Counted from the first letter of the stretch, positions 33,870 to 46,436 are shown. The stretch is DNA of 64,000 nt from Bostrychus sinensis (GCA_020698575.1 CM036255.1:18218501-18282500); one strand, 5' to 3'. The notes: a model not told the origin generated them from the letters alone. Made by a program: numbers and translations.

Positions 33870-35177
33870 TTTGATGCGTACGTGTTACTATACTGTTTTA
33901 CACTGGCGTCTCGTTGTAAAGGACATAAGGTTTGTGATTGCTGGACTACCCGTGATGTCATTCATCCGAGCTTGGACCATTATATAACGGGACTGTAGGG
34001 AAGCCTGTGATAGCGGGCTATTTTTACTCTGTTTACACCTCGGAGTTGCACTCAGGGTAGGCTCTGCGTCCCAAGTGGAGGACTGTGCTTTCACTCACAT
34101 TATGAATTTAATATGATGTCCAAATAAGACAAATGTTAGCCGTAGTGGGAAAAGTCCAGCTTATAGCAGCAGGTTGGACATTTTGAAACACCCAAAGATT
34201 ATCTGCAGCATGTTATGGGTTAATTACTGTCTTGTCGTTTTTAGTTAAAATGGGTTAAAATGGGTAATGCTAAAGAGATGGATAACTAAGATAATACTAA
34301 TACATTCGCCTACAGTTATGGTAAGTTAGTCTGATAAAACATGGCCAAAAATTTTAAGTATTTTCTGGAAACACTGAACGTAATATACCATATTTTGCAA
34401 CAGTATTACTACAAAAATTGTAGCCAAAGTTATTAATTTTTTTTTTTTTTTTTTTAGATGTCACTTAGTATAATAGTTGCATATCATAATATTATTATCT
34501 GAACAGAACAACTTGTATGTAAGGAGTGATCTTATTTCAAAGCCAAGTATCATAGACAACATATTTGTAACTGTAAAAATTCTCTTTGAAAAGTGACTAC
34601 AGCAGACATATTTGATTTGCCATTTTATGATTTCTCACTTTAGGGTTGTCATCAGCTATATCTATCCCACTGATTTAAAACGATGCCATTGATTATTCTC
34701 ACCTGAAGCGGTTCTACCATCATGCACCATTACAAACTTATGTCTTCATCATAGTTTTGCTGTAGATTTCTTGCACTATGTTAGAACAACAAATCACTTG
34801 CCCTAACCTTTATACATGTTTTGTCCTGCAGTTGAGTACCATATTTATTTATTATTCTTTATTTTAAACTTCTTTAATTGTCTGTTGTTGTGATGGTTGG
34901 CTGTATTCATTTAGGAAGCCAATTTTTGATATGTTAGCTTATTATTGATTTTATGTTAAAATGCAGCAGTGTGTTAGAGAGGAAAAATATGTGGGAAGTA
35001 ATTTAAATGAGATAATGTGGCCAGGGAACAGTAGAGGGCATAGTTGCTGTTGGCCACCTGCTGGAGCTTAAGATTAGATGTTAGGCAATGTTTTTATCTA
35101 GTTTATGAGAATATTTTCTTTTGGGAATTTGGTCCATAAGGGTATAAGGTGGTGCACAATTTTTTGGCCTCACTTTT

Positions 35178-35647
35178 ACACCAATTAGGCATAACATTAT
35201 GACCACTGACATGTGAAGTGAATAACACACATTATCTCTTCATTGTGATGTCTGTTAGTGGGTGGGATATATTAAGCAATAAGAGAACATTTTACCCTCA
35301 AGGTGGATCTGTTAGAAGTAGGAAAAATAAGGATGTAAGGATTTGAGCAAGTTTGACAAGGTCCAAATTGTAATGACTAGACAACTTGGTGAGAGCATTT
35401 CCAAAACTTGCGGGATTGTTCCCGGTCTGCAGTGGTCAGTATCTATCAAAAGTGGGCCAAGGAAGGAACAGTGGTGAACCAGAGACAGGTGATGCACATG
35501 CGAAGTGAAATTGCTGATGAAGTATATGCTGATTCTGATAGAAAGAATACACAGTGCATCAGTTGGGCTGCATATTGAGCATTGGACACATAATATTATA
35601 GCCATCAATTATAGGCAGGTTTTCATAATGTTACGCCTGATTGGTAT
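35178..35647 (+). pseudogene. Tc1-like element with degraded transposase N-terminal region
   Basis: The ends are inverted relatives: left ACCAATTAGGCATAACATTA, right (reverse) ACCAATCAGGCGTAACATTA. Inside, GATTTGAGCAAGTTTGACAAG, GTCCAAATTGTAATGACTAG and CGGTCTGCAGTGGTCAGTAT are the recognisable start of a Tc1-like transposase (helix-turn-helix part). A large internal deletion joins this to GAAATTGCTGATGAAGTATA and an ACACAGTGCATCAG block. Frames are broken, so it is a dead internal-deletion copy. Relatives are at 36908-37100, 38201-38552, 51246-51365, 27680-27750 and 4060-4097. Confidence 0.75.
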
Positions 35648-36279
35648 GTATGTCCACCTATGCCTCAGTGTATGTGCCCAGTGCCCACCTACACTTGCAA
35701 TACACACTTTACCAAAGCCACTGTAGCCTTTGATTCAAACTGCCACTCACTTTTAATGGTAATGAGAGGCAATTAGAAGCCAATGTGTCCTAATCACGAG
35801 CCGTTTAACTGCACCAGGCTCATTTGTCAGAGCCATATGGGCTTATGGAGACACACATTTACCACATTTCGCCCGTGGTTTCCTATTTTCTGTCATTTGA
35901 AGTATAGGCATTGTGTATGCAATAAAGTGTTGCACACATTGAATGTTCAGCAATTTATTGGCTAAATGACCTGCAAATACAGAAGGTGGACATTGAGGGT
36001 GTCAGGGACCATGTGATTGAACACAGGGAAAAAATGGTGTTCGTGCTTGCAAATTGTGTAAAAATGGAAAAGCTATTACATTAATTAGTTTAATTTTTAT
36101 TGCATTTTTTTTTATGTTTTTGGTGTACAGGTAGACTAGAATAGATGATCACAAATTGTTATAGTGTTGCTAGCTGGCGATGCTAATGGCAAGTATAATC
36201 CCTGCAACATGCATTATTCTTTTGTCTTTTCTCTTCTGGATTCAGAAAATGATCTGCCTTCTAGCGTTCAGTGATTTGT

Positions 36280-36395
36280 GTATTGATTTGGCATAGGTTT
36301 TATACCGGATGCTCTTTCTGACACAGCCCTCTCCTTTTATCCAGGCTTTACACTGGCACAATGACTACACTGGCTTGTGACCCCCTTGTAGCTAT
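36280..36395 (-). repeat. GGATAAATG repeat family, reverse copy
   Basis: GATTTGGCATAGGTTTTATACC, CTTTCTGACACAGCCCTCTCC and TTTATCCAGGCTT blocks are the opposite-strand order of the family. Confidence 0.65.
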
Positions 36396-36907
36396 ATTTC
36401 AACTTCATCAAGCATCACTTCAGTAAAATGTACAGCCTAAATAATCAATAAACTGCCCAGTCTAACTTTTTGCTCTGACATTATCCCTTTGTACATGAAC
36501 AAACAAACATTAATGAAAAGAAAAGTGATTTTGCTGAAGTGTTGCCTGTACAGCTTGAGGAAGATCAGGGGATTAAGCGGTTTGGTTGTATTGCACAGTG
36601 CACTCAAATCTTTTTCAGCCTTTTCTTTTCATGCACTTCTATTCATGCATCGAGTATATGCATGCACACAAGCAAAAGGACATATTCACACACAGAATGG
36701 GGCTTTCAAAGTAAAACATGTGTGCCCTTTATACTGTGTCTCAGAGCCTCTTCACCCGTCTTCTTATTGAACATTGATTAAACTGAAACACTTGAATGTG
36801 CCATTGATTCTTTGAAGACTAAATATAGAATGGCCACTCACTAGTAAGGTACATTTGCCTTTTAGCTAGCACTAGCTTCCTTTCACATTCACCTTTACAG
36901 TATTATA

Positions 36908-37100
36908 AATATAATTAAGCAAAACATTATGACAACTGACAAGACTATCTCTTCATAATAGCACCTGTTAATGGGTGGGTTCAAAATGGTGATGGAGTTA
37001 ATGCTGATACTAAGGTGTCAGAAATACACAGTGCCTCACAGTTTGTTGCATGGAGCGGCACATTTGGCAGGTTGTCCAAATGTTATGCCTGGTCAGTGTA
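36908..37100 (+). mobile_element. Tc1-like deletion derivative, about 190 bp
   Basis: AAGCAAAACATTATGACAAC at the left and AAATGTTATGCCTGGTCAGT at the right are inverted ends. CACCTGTTAATGGGTGGG, GATGGAGTTAATGCTGATAC and CACAGTGCCTCACAGTTTG inside match the 35178-35647 family. It is more heavily deleted than that copy. Confidence 0.7.
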
Positions 37101-38200
37101 GTATTTCAGTTTACCATTTGAAGTAGTTGAAGTACTTTTTGTTTAGTAATTGTAATTATTTCAGTGCCTGATGCCTGCCAAAAAGCCCTGTGTCAAGTGT
37201 CAGTCTGTGTGACCCTGTTTTGATGCTCCCTATCCTCAATGTGAAGTGGCAATCGAATCAATACTAATCTTCTGAATGGCCATGCTGTTCCTGTGTGTGA
37301 ATGAGAATGAGGAAAACACACAGGAACTGAGAGGACTAGAGGTACCTACAAATTTTGTTACACTGTGCGGTCAATAAATGCTGCGTGGCTCAATAAGGAC
37401 AGTGAAAAAAGGGATGCTGGCTTTGGTCGGCATGTGTTGGCTTAAATCTGCAGAGACTGATGTGATATACAGCTGTGTGTATGTGTGCTGGTTACTCTAA
37501 AAGGCTAGACAGCATTGAAGTCCAGAGTGAATGAATGTGGTGATGACAGACCGCTAAATAACTAGTTTCCCTGTTGCACATTTTGAAGTTGTGCATAAAT
37601 TTAACCAAAGCAGAACTTGAATCATTCTTAGATGTGTTTCTTTCACACAGCCTATGTGATGTAAGCCACCGCGCAAGAGTTAATTCAGCAGGCTCGTCCT
37701 GTGATCTCACTGCCTTGATTCATATTTCATCAGATTCCTTGCAAAGCTGAGACCAACCATCTTAAGTGCTGGCCATGAGAGGCTGAGGTAAATGAGGGGA
37801 ACCTAAGTTGTATTGGTCTATACTAAGCAAGTGGCTGGAGTTATTTTTTGGCTGAAACAAATTGGTATATCAGATCTATCCTGTGTTTAGCTCAGTAAGC
37901 TTGCAATTACAGCACAGTAATGATATATTTTGTAAAGAAAAAAAAAAACTGTCCTGGTCTGTGGCCTTCTAATAAAAAAATAATGATGAAAAACTAAATA
38001 TTGTGAAAGAGAAGCTTGTTAGTGGTGTGTTCTGCAGTTTCATCCACATTTGTTTTTACACTGTGGTTTATGTGACGATAGTAGTACTTTGGACACTGAT
38101 GGAATTAGTGATATTTTGAAGCAGCTATCCAATATTCTGAGTACAATTTTTGCCAAGCTGGCAAATATTGTTTTCTAGATTTTATGCAGCCCTAATTATT

Positions 38201-38552
38201 ATACACCAATCAGGCATAAAAGTATGATGACCTGCTTATTATTGGTGGTCATAATGTTGTGTTATGACCAACTTTTTATCAGACCCAGCATTAACTTGCA
38301 TGTTGAGCTACAGTAGCTCACCTGTTGGATCGGACCACACTGGCCATCCTATGCTCCCCTCGCGCGTCATATGACACCAGTTATTACTTTTCCTTCCTTT
38401 GATCACTTTTGCTAAATACTGACCACTGTAGACCAGGAACACACCATGGGGGCTGCAGTTTTTGAGGTAGTCTGACCTAGCATCACAATTTAGGCCCCTG
38501 TCAAACTCCCTGCTTCAAACACATCAACATTAAGAACTAAATGTTCACTTAG
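38201..38552 (-). mobile_element. Tc1-like element remnant in reverse orientation
   Basis: Starts with ACACCAATCAGGCATAAAAG, followed soon by GTGGTCATAATGTTGTG, so two ends lie close together in opposite directions. Then come blocks TGTTGGATCGGACCACAC, TGGGGGCTGCAGTTTTTGAG, CATCACAATTTAGGC and AACACATCAACATTAAGAAC, which are the minus-strand version of the transposase 5' half. It may be two copies inserted next to each other. Confidence 0.6.
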
Positions 38553-39318
38553 TATCCTTGAAGTTACTCAAAGTTTTGATTTTTGGTAGCAATGCCTGTG
38601 GTTTAGCACACAGGCAGACTTTGAGTTTTTATTTGTCAATGCTGCAGAACTTCTCCTTATTTAACTCCATGCTACCTTTAATGGAAAAAATGTTTTTTTA
38701 TCTGTGGTTATTCTCAATTTGCTTTCTCCAAATACAACCTCAACTTATCTTCAAACTTCTAAAACATTTTTGTGTCGTGTACATTTCCACCTCTGTTATT
38801 GTCTCTGGTCTTCCATGGTTCTGTGGCTTCTTTTCACTTTTACATAATCTTTCTGTCTCTTCACTTCTCCTTGCTCTTTTCGGCTCTCATGTTAGCCAAT
38901 AGCAGCCGAGCCTTATCCTTATCGGAGGCAGCGGAGGATTACAGAGAGGAGCTGACACTGACTGGCAGTCGGACAGCTCCTGCAGATTCCTCTTCCTCCC
39001 CATCGTGCTTTGGGCCCGGGACGGGGATAAGCTGACAACCTGGGACATGGCCAGATAGATAGTAATGAGGAGAAAAGATGAAAGAAGTATGCTAGGAATG
39101 AGGGCCAGGCATATATTGTGGAGGTCTGCTATTACACAACCATTAGCATCTCATTCACTCGTAATGGACACATATTAAACACCCAGATTGCTGTTTGTTT
39201 CTTATGATGTTTCAGCTACAAAGGAACATAATCACATCTGTGTTACCCCTCAAAGTCACAAAGCCATTTAGATTAGTGCATTATCATAATAGGCCACACA
39301 GATGACAACAATCTAAAT

Positions 39319-39350
39319 ATACACTATATTTCCAAAAGTATTAGCTCATC
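39319..39350 (+). mobile_element. solitary Tc1-type terminal repeat
   Basis: TACACTATATTTCCAAAAGTATTAGCTC is the same terminus as the 23284-23812 element. No right end or transposase follows within several hundred bases. Confidence 0.6.
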
Positions 39351-40739
39351 TGAGCCATGAAATACGGTGAATTTATGTTTGATCAAGTCTTGGCAGCATG
39401 CAACAAAATTTCACCAAAAAAGATTAGGTGTGGCGTGGTTGTGTTGTGCTCCATCAGTCTCAGTACATTCGAACTATGCTCATAGCTCAATGAAGCTCTC
39501 ACAAATGGATTTCTGACTGTCCAAGTTTCTATGCATGAGAGAACTGAACTGCTGTCTATTCAGTGACGATTATGCATTTATGTTATCTGCTAAACAGTTG
39601 TACTATGTAATGTTCATTAATAAAGATAATTTACCCAGTAAGCATTATTATATTTTTAAATATCAACACAATAAAAGTCTGAATAATGTGTTCCTTACTT
39701 GATGACTGTGACTCCTCAAAGCATTTTAATGTATCATAAGCTACAGCAGCACGCTTCCTCGCCTAAATGTTAAATCAAAATCAAAATCAAAAAGCATCCT
39801 AGCTAGGAGCAGTGACCCAAAATATGCGCCTTTGCTGGGCTACAAACCCATGATTATTTCTCTAAACATGGAAATTCATGTTGTTCTGCTTGTTTATTGT
39901 AGAAGTCTCTCCTAGCTTAATCGCATTAAGCCATATGCAGTACATGCAATGATAGTTCGACAATGAATTGCATTATCCAGGTGTTGTACTGCGATTGAGA
40001 GAAATTAGAATGCCTGCACCCCCCAACTGAGGTGGACTTTTACATGCAGTATAAAGGTTCTTATAAGGCAATGATTTGTGTTTCTCTACCTGCATGTAAA
40101 CATACTAACTCAGATTTACACAGTGCAGTGCTTAAGAACAATTGCACCATCAGCTGAAGACAGTTAAAACCCATTTAAGTCCAAACCTAGTGTAAACTTA
40201 TTTGTCCCTTTTATAGTAGATCAAACGTGTGCTAATCCCAGAGTGACTCATTATGCACCTGTTAAAAGACATTGGCCATAAGTTAAATTTGTTTTTTTAC
40301 AGCAATATATAGCTCAAATACATATTCTCTTGTAACAATGGTGCATGTTAATCAATTATTTTGATGTTTATTAAGCCTGGACCAAATCCTCCGGGTACCA
40401 ACAATGAGTCAAGTCTGAGCCAGGAGGATATGCATTGAGAGAAAGGAATTCAATAACAGGAAAATGGCCAGTGATGGAAACAATCCGTTGAATACCAAAA
40501 CCCACCCAATGTTGTTCTTGGCACACGCTTGATATCCATTACTACTGTTTACCCCCAAGCATCCCATGTCAAGACACTGCACATGCCATAGGGGCTGGGC
40601 ACTGGGTCTTTAAATATCTCAATTTATTCATTGTTTCTGGCTTTGAAACAACATATTGTTGAGACTAAAAGAATAGTCATGCAGTAGTACTTCAGTACCT
40701 CAGCCAATACTTTATTTGTCCCTATAAGGAGAAATTCAA

Positions 40740-41380
40740 ATTCATGTAACGTTTTGCCTCTGTTTTTTGTTTGTTTTTAATATGTTAGCAAGATAACCAA
40801 GATGACTCTAGCAAGACAGCTCAAAAAGTCATTGATGGAATTTTCAGAAAAGCCTGTTCTGGGGCCAGGAAACAAATTATTTGTTTTTGGTATAGAACAC
40901 TGCCTTGATCCAGGAATTAAAAAAACAAAACAAAACAAAAACATTCTTTATTATTGTGAGATAGGGCCAACAATACTAACTCAGTCTTCAAAAGAGCTTT
41001 ACAATGAACAAATGATTAGTTTTAGTGGATTCCATTGATCAAGTTAAAGGCTTTGTGGCTCAATGGATTGAGCATTTACCCCTGAAGTAGATGATCCCCG
41101 ATTTGAGTTGAGGTCTGGTCACTAGATTTTACCATTGCAAGATAGGGTCAACAGTTCCATTTCATTAATTTTATAATGGTTCATTAATTTTAGATGTTTT
41201 TGGTGTGTATCAGGATCACCGTCTTGATTCAGGATGTTTAAAAGTTCCTGTACTATTGCGAGATAGGCCTGTTTTGTCTGTTAGCAACATAACTAGAAAC
41301 ATTAGATCAGTATAGTTTGTATCAAGTATAGCTCAGATACTAGATACTAACTCCAGTCACAAGGGGTCAGAATAAGGATA
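40740..41380 (+). repeat. composite tRNA-derived SINE block
   Basis: A central domain TGTTAGCAAGATAACCAAGA ... CTCAAAAAGTCATTGATGGA ... TTTTCAGAAAAG is followed by a tRNA-like head at about 41049: TTTGTGGCTCAATGGATTGA (A box TGGCTCAATGG) and GATTTGAGTTGAGG (B-box-like). Then CATTGCAAGATAGGG and TAACTCCAGTCACAAGGGGTC blocks. Several units of the same family seem concatenated here. Confidence 0.55.
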
Positions 41381-42049
41381 AAATATGACTTACTAATTAT
41401 TAAGATTCTCGCTGTGCTATTGCTTTTTTATGCTTTGAAATGAAATGTATCTTGGCCGCTATATTGTAAATGTCATTTTTGGTTGAGCAATTGAGAGTCA
41501 CTTCAGTCAAGCGGCAATATTTTAAACCAAGTCTAACCCTGTAACTATTTTCTCCTTTACAAAGTTGTGGTATGACTCCATTTTAGTGTGTTTCATTGCT
41601 CGGTGTCTGTCTGTCTCCCTGTTTGGCCGATGGACTGGTAGTTGCGGCTTGGCCCCTCTATCACTCTTCTCTGGATGGCTGGCTGGACATGGGGCTGGAT
41701 GCTTGGCTGCAGGCTCGACAAGATTTCTTGATACACATCTGGCGGAGTGAGTCACTGGCTGTAGGACCCCAGCTATTATTCCTGGCCTTTCTTTTAGCTA
41801 TGTAGTAATCTCGTGCCACTAGGACAGGGACATTTGGCCATGGCAGTTAGAGAAGTGTGCTTAAAGTACTACGGATAAAAGATAAGGCCAAGTGGGTCCC
41901 TAAAGGCCATTGCATTACAGTATCAGCAGTGTCTTACAGTTTTTCTACTAGCACCTAACACTCTCATCCTTTGCACTGTTAGCAAAAGGTAGACCAAATG
42001 ATTTAACAGAGTGCCATCACTTGCTAAAAGACCTAAGGAAGAAGAAATA

Positions 42050-42895
42050 GGGTAAAATCTTTAGTACACAAGTAAAAGTGCTGATAAAATACCATTACTC
42101 AAAAGTAGTCAACAACATTAGTTACTGAAAGTGGTTTTATTGTACAGCTAGTACTACTGCAACTTTAATTACCAGAGCCAGTAGTACTTCTGTTGTTACT
42201 CCTACTACCTTTGCTAGAGGTCAACCGATATATCGGGCCGATTTTTGCCTTTTTTAATCAGTTGGCAATTGGCCGATTCTTGCCCTTTAATGCCAGTTTT
42301 TGATCAGGCACGTGTCCTGGCAACTATGTGACTGAAGGATCCCAGCTTCCCCACCCATCTGTTAGCAGTTTGGGCTCTTACTCTACAGTTCAGAGTACAG
42401 GGGGGGGGGGGGGGCAGCCATCAGCTGCTCTGAATTTTAAACATCGGTCATAGAAAAACTCATATCGGTTGACCTCTAACCTTTGCCACTACTACGTAAT
42501 GGCACAGCTAATACTACTACACCTACTAATTCTATTGTCACTCCTACCGCAACTACTACTTTTTCAGCTACTACTACTATTATTACTCCTATAATTTCTT
42601 CTTCTTCTACTATTACTACTACTATTACAACCACTACTACCTTTACTTCTACAATATAATTGCACAGCTAGTACTATTATAACTACTAACGCCACTACTA
42701 CTTCTCTTGTTAATACTACTACTACTACTACTGCTACTACTACTAATAGCACTACTGCTGCCACCACTGCTGCTACTACTACAACTGCTACTACAACTGC
42801 TACAACCTTCTGGTTTTGAGGTGACAGTGCATAGAAAAAAAATACTTTATACTTGTATTTTATACTCATTTAGAGTACTCACAAAAGTACAGTTT
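42050..42895. repeat. TACT-rich hAT-like copy with long ACT array, carrying a nested element
   Basis: GTACACAAGTAAAAGTGCTG at the left and TAGAGTACTCACAAAAGTAC at the right flank about 600 bases of ACT/ACC/GCT-rich trinucleotides. These are interrupted by the 264-bp element at 42215-42478. Long antisense and sense frames here (poly-L/V type) are microsatellite artefacts. Confidence 0.6.
42215..42478. mobile_element. 264-bp hAT-like miniature element, perfect ends and target duplication
   Basis: Perfect 17-bp terminal inverted repeats, TAGAGGTCAACCGATAT and its reverse complement, bound the element. The 8-mer ACCTTTGC occurs at 42207-42214 and again at 42479-42486 without a mismatch. The insertion is therefore unambiguous, and it interrupts an ACT-rich array. 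Inside, ATATATCGGGCCGATTTTTG and a run of 15 G (42400-42414) stand out. There is no coding capacity. Terminal bases TAGAGG rather than CAGRG are a variant of the hAT pattern. Confidence 0.88.
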
Positions 42896-44319
42896 CTTTA
42901 AAAAAAGTTGGCAATTAACAGTTGAATATTAGTTTAAATCACTGTACAGCCCTGAAGGACTGTGACCATGTATTTTTAAATACTCTGTCTCTAGTAGTGA
43001 TTATTTTTTCAGTGTTTGCAGCTGCATATTGCCTGTACATGTTTGTTTAGTGCTGGTGCCTTCATTGAGCGTGTCGGAGCTCAGGCTGGTGTTTTTGATC
43101 AGAGGCAGTGGCTTGGCTGCAGGTGACGAGCAGCGACAGATAAATGAGGTTAATATGAGGTTACATTCTGGTGTGACCGGGTATCTGTCTCTGACACTGT
43201 CATCCACCATAATGCCAGAGAGGGGGCAGTTACAGAGGGCAGAGAGCTAATTATCCCAGCTGCCCTCTGCGTTTAACCACTACATTCACTTTAACCCAAA
43301 ATAAAAGCTTGTTTATTTAAGGACAGCTTCACACCAATGTTTTTGAAGGGCCTTTATAGCCAGACCCAGTCTTTACAACTATCAAGGGATTTATAATGAA
43401 ATCTAAATGTTTATTTACATTGACCTTTTTGAAGATATGTTTGGCTTTACTAGATACTAGACACAGACAGTAGAAACATGACAGGAAAGGTGTTCCATAG
43501 TCGGTCTGTACTTGTTGCAATGCTATACTGTGGGGTGCAATGACTTTTTTTCTCTATATAAACATAAGTGCCAAACATAAGTGCCAAAATTGAGAAAAAG
43601 ACATAACCAAGATATACACTTTTTCTTTATGGTTTGGTTTTAGTTTGTTAGGTGTTTAAACAGATGCAAATATTATTTGTTAGAAATTAAGACTTGACAA
43701 CACAAGTCAAAAACTTTATTGATATGACAGAATGAATTTTAAATAAAAAGGAGAAGTTAAAAAATAATATATTTGGAATATATTTAATCAGAAATGTGCA
43801 TTTTGCTCATTTAAATGTACCTTTTTGTTTTTGGAAATTCTGCCTTGCACCTTTACTCCCAAATTCAGAGAGACAGGGCTCAGCTGTGTACACACCTATC
43901 CTCAGGGCTGTGCCCAGGAAAAATACCTGTGGTGGAGAAGAAAGCTGACCACACTGGAAATGAGTAGGAATACTCATCACAAAATCACTCTCTTTTTAGT
44001 GCATTCCATAACCTTGATGTCTTTTACAGGAACTTTCCCAGTTAGCAGTACACTCTGTTATAAGCTGTAATAACAGGTTGGAGAGCGATATTTGTGATAA
44101 GATGCCTGGACTTGTGCATGGTGTACTACATAGTGGTTCTCAAACTGTGGTATGGATACCACTGATGGTAGGGTACTGCGAAAAACAATGGTGATACTGA
44201 GTTTTTTTGCAGTTCAAGTCCAGATTTAGTTTAATTATTCCTGTCTTAGTCCTGCTCTAGTGGAGCGTAAACTGTATTTGATGTAAAGACCATACTCTGT
44301 CCAGCTTTGGGCAGAGTTT

Positions 44320-44405
44320 AGTCCAGGCCTATTCCAGGTTTAGTTCAGGTTTAGTCTTGGTTTAGTCTTGGTTCAGCACTAGTTCAGCTTTGGTTTAGTA
44401 ATGCA
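44320..44405. repeat. TTTAGTCTTGG minisatellite
   Basis: Six or seven units such as GGTTTAGTCTT and GGTTTAGTTCA; same family as 20520-20812. Confidence 0.65.
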
Positions 44406-46321
44406 TTTTTCTGTGGTGGTACTTAGTGTGAAAAGTTTGACAAGCACCGATAGATATTAGAATATTTGCATTAAAACCTCCCTTTTTGTCATTCACATAT
44501 TTTGAAAATCTCTGTAATTCTGCAGACAGCTTTGTTATAGTTCTTATCATATGTTTGTCAGATGACTAGGTAAAAGTGCTAACAACACAACAGCAGCCAA
44601 TATCATACATAAATAAAGATACACTTCTCTCTCGTTCACTACCTCCTCCCCCTTCACTCTTCACCTTTCCTTCTTCCTTTGGTTTTGTGTTGTCAAGTGG
44701 CAAGTCAGCTTCATTTAATGCTACATGATGTGCCATTAGCTCTGCCAGTGATTTGGCCCCACTCTACCTCTAGCACAGCTGTTCTGACATGATTGCCTGA
44801 GTGCATTTGCAACCTGATGGGAAACACCGACTAACTGTAGCCCACGGTTGGAAGAGAGGGGGCTGAGGGTAACCCTTTTAGGAACCACTTCTTGGACACC
44901 ATTTACACTTACTTAAAGCAAATGTACAGCTTTTTGGTGGAAAGAAACTCTGAGTGTGGATGTAGGTTAGGCGTGGGTTCATTATGAGTGAGGGCATGTA
45001 AAATTGATGTTGTTTCAGGGCGTCATAGTGGGACAAAATGCTCTTGTTGTAAAGTGCATCCACTCACTGTGTGTGTCCTCAGTTTGGGTGATTGTAGGAC
45101 TAAAACAGTACAGTACTGCATGTCATTTTTCCCCAAAATATAGCAGTAGCTTCTTAATAAATGTCTATCCAGTTGCATTTAAACCTCTACTCATTTGTTC
45201 GACTGCTGTAAAAATATTTAAAGCAATATGCTGTAGTATAAATGACCACTTGTGATATCCTAACTTAAATAATAGGGTTTGTTACATTACCACATTTTGT
45301 CTGCAGTGCATAGCTCTATCATGACCCACTAAGTTTTTCTGAAAGTCATTATTGCATCAACCCTATCTGCTGTCAGTGATGAAATCCTCCTTTTTAAGAG
45401 AATGATCAATCCTCCAAAACTACCAATCCACCCGTTCAAAGATTCACGTTGCAAAAGCGTTATAATCCTTGGACCACAACAGAGAATTCCCACAATAATC
45501 TACTGCTGAAAAATGCCACGTAAAGTTGCTTCTTAGTTCTGGATTTGCAATTTTCTCTATTTGAACTTTCTTTGTCGATCACAACATCTGATTATGGTCC
45601 ACAAAATGGCTCTTTTTAGCTTGGTAGAGGAGATTTGCAGGGTTTATATTGTTTACTCAAAATCTCTTACAGCAATGCTGTGTAATTCTCTTATAGTAAA
45701 TGTTTTTTGCAACAGAAAAGGATGTAACCCAATTCCACCGAGTTTTGCATCAGTAAAATTCAACATTTTTGTGGAAGCAGAACGACCAAAAAGTTAAGTG
45801 ATACTAGCTAATCCTAACCAGGTGCTCTGAGTCATGGGGCATTTCCAGGCAACACTTGTGCATGATTCACTATAGAATCGAGCCCTCTTATTTTGTTGTC
45901 TAGTGGTGCATAAAAGAGTAGTTTGTTTTTAGCTCACACATATATGCCTATATGTCAGACTATAATCTTCCTCAAAAGTATAGCATTTTGTCCCTCCTCC
46001 TTTACATTGACACTTTAACAGCTAAAGCAAACACATGATTTCTAAGAGGACTATTTTTAGTCAGCAAATGTTCTTATCTAATAGTTCATGGGTCAAAAAC
46101 CAAATGTTCAAATGATTACCCAAATGAACACTGACAATTTCCATTCATCTAATTTCTGTTCATTCTCATTCAGATATTTCTGAACAGCCTTGGACATTAA
46201 CTAGCAAAACTAATATTTGCTAGTGTATTTAGGCCACTGGTTTGCAAACCTCTTACACAAGTAACCATCTCAGATAATATTTGGCTCTCAAAAGACCATT
46301 TTATTGTAGCATACAGGTCTA

Positions 46322-46436
46322 GGCCAAATCCAGCCACAAGTCAGTATATAAGTACTTTTTGTGCCAGTCCCAAATATGCATTAGGTTGTGTCATGAATGC
46401 GAGGAGGCAGGCAACTCTCTGTCGACTACAGAAGAA
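46322..46436 (+). repeat. GGATAAATG repeat family, decayed copy
   Basis: CAAATCCAGCCACAAGTCAG, TTTTGTGCCAGTCCCAAATA and GAGGAGGCAGGCAACTCTCTG keep the family order; the GGATAAATG block itself is lost. Confidence 0.5.

Noticed and set aside
41620..41800. GGCTGGCTGGA-rich open frames near 41.6-41.8 kb
   Set aside because: Short CTGG-type repetition; no conserved protein recognised.
42564..42869. 101-residue minus-strand frame rich in V and A, and the 64-residue L-rich sense frame
   Set aside because: Both are translations of the ACT-type trinucleotide array.
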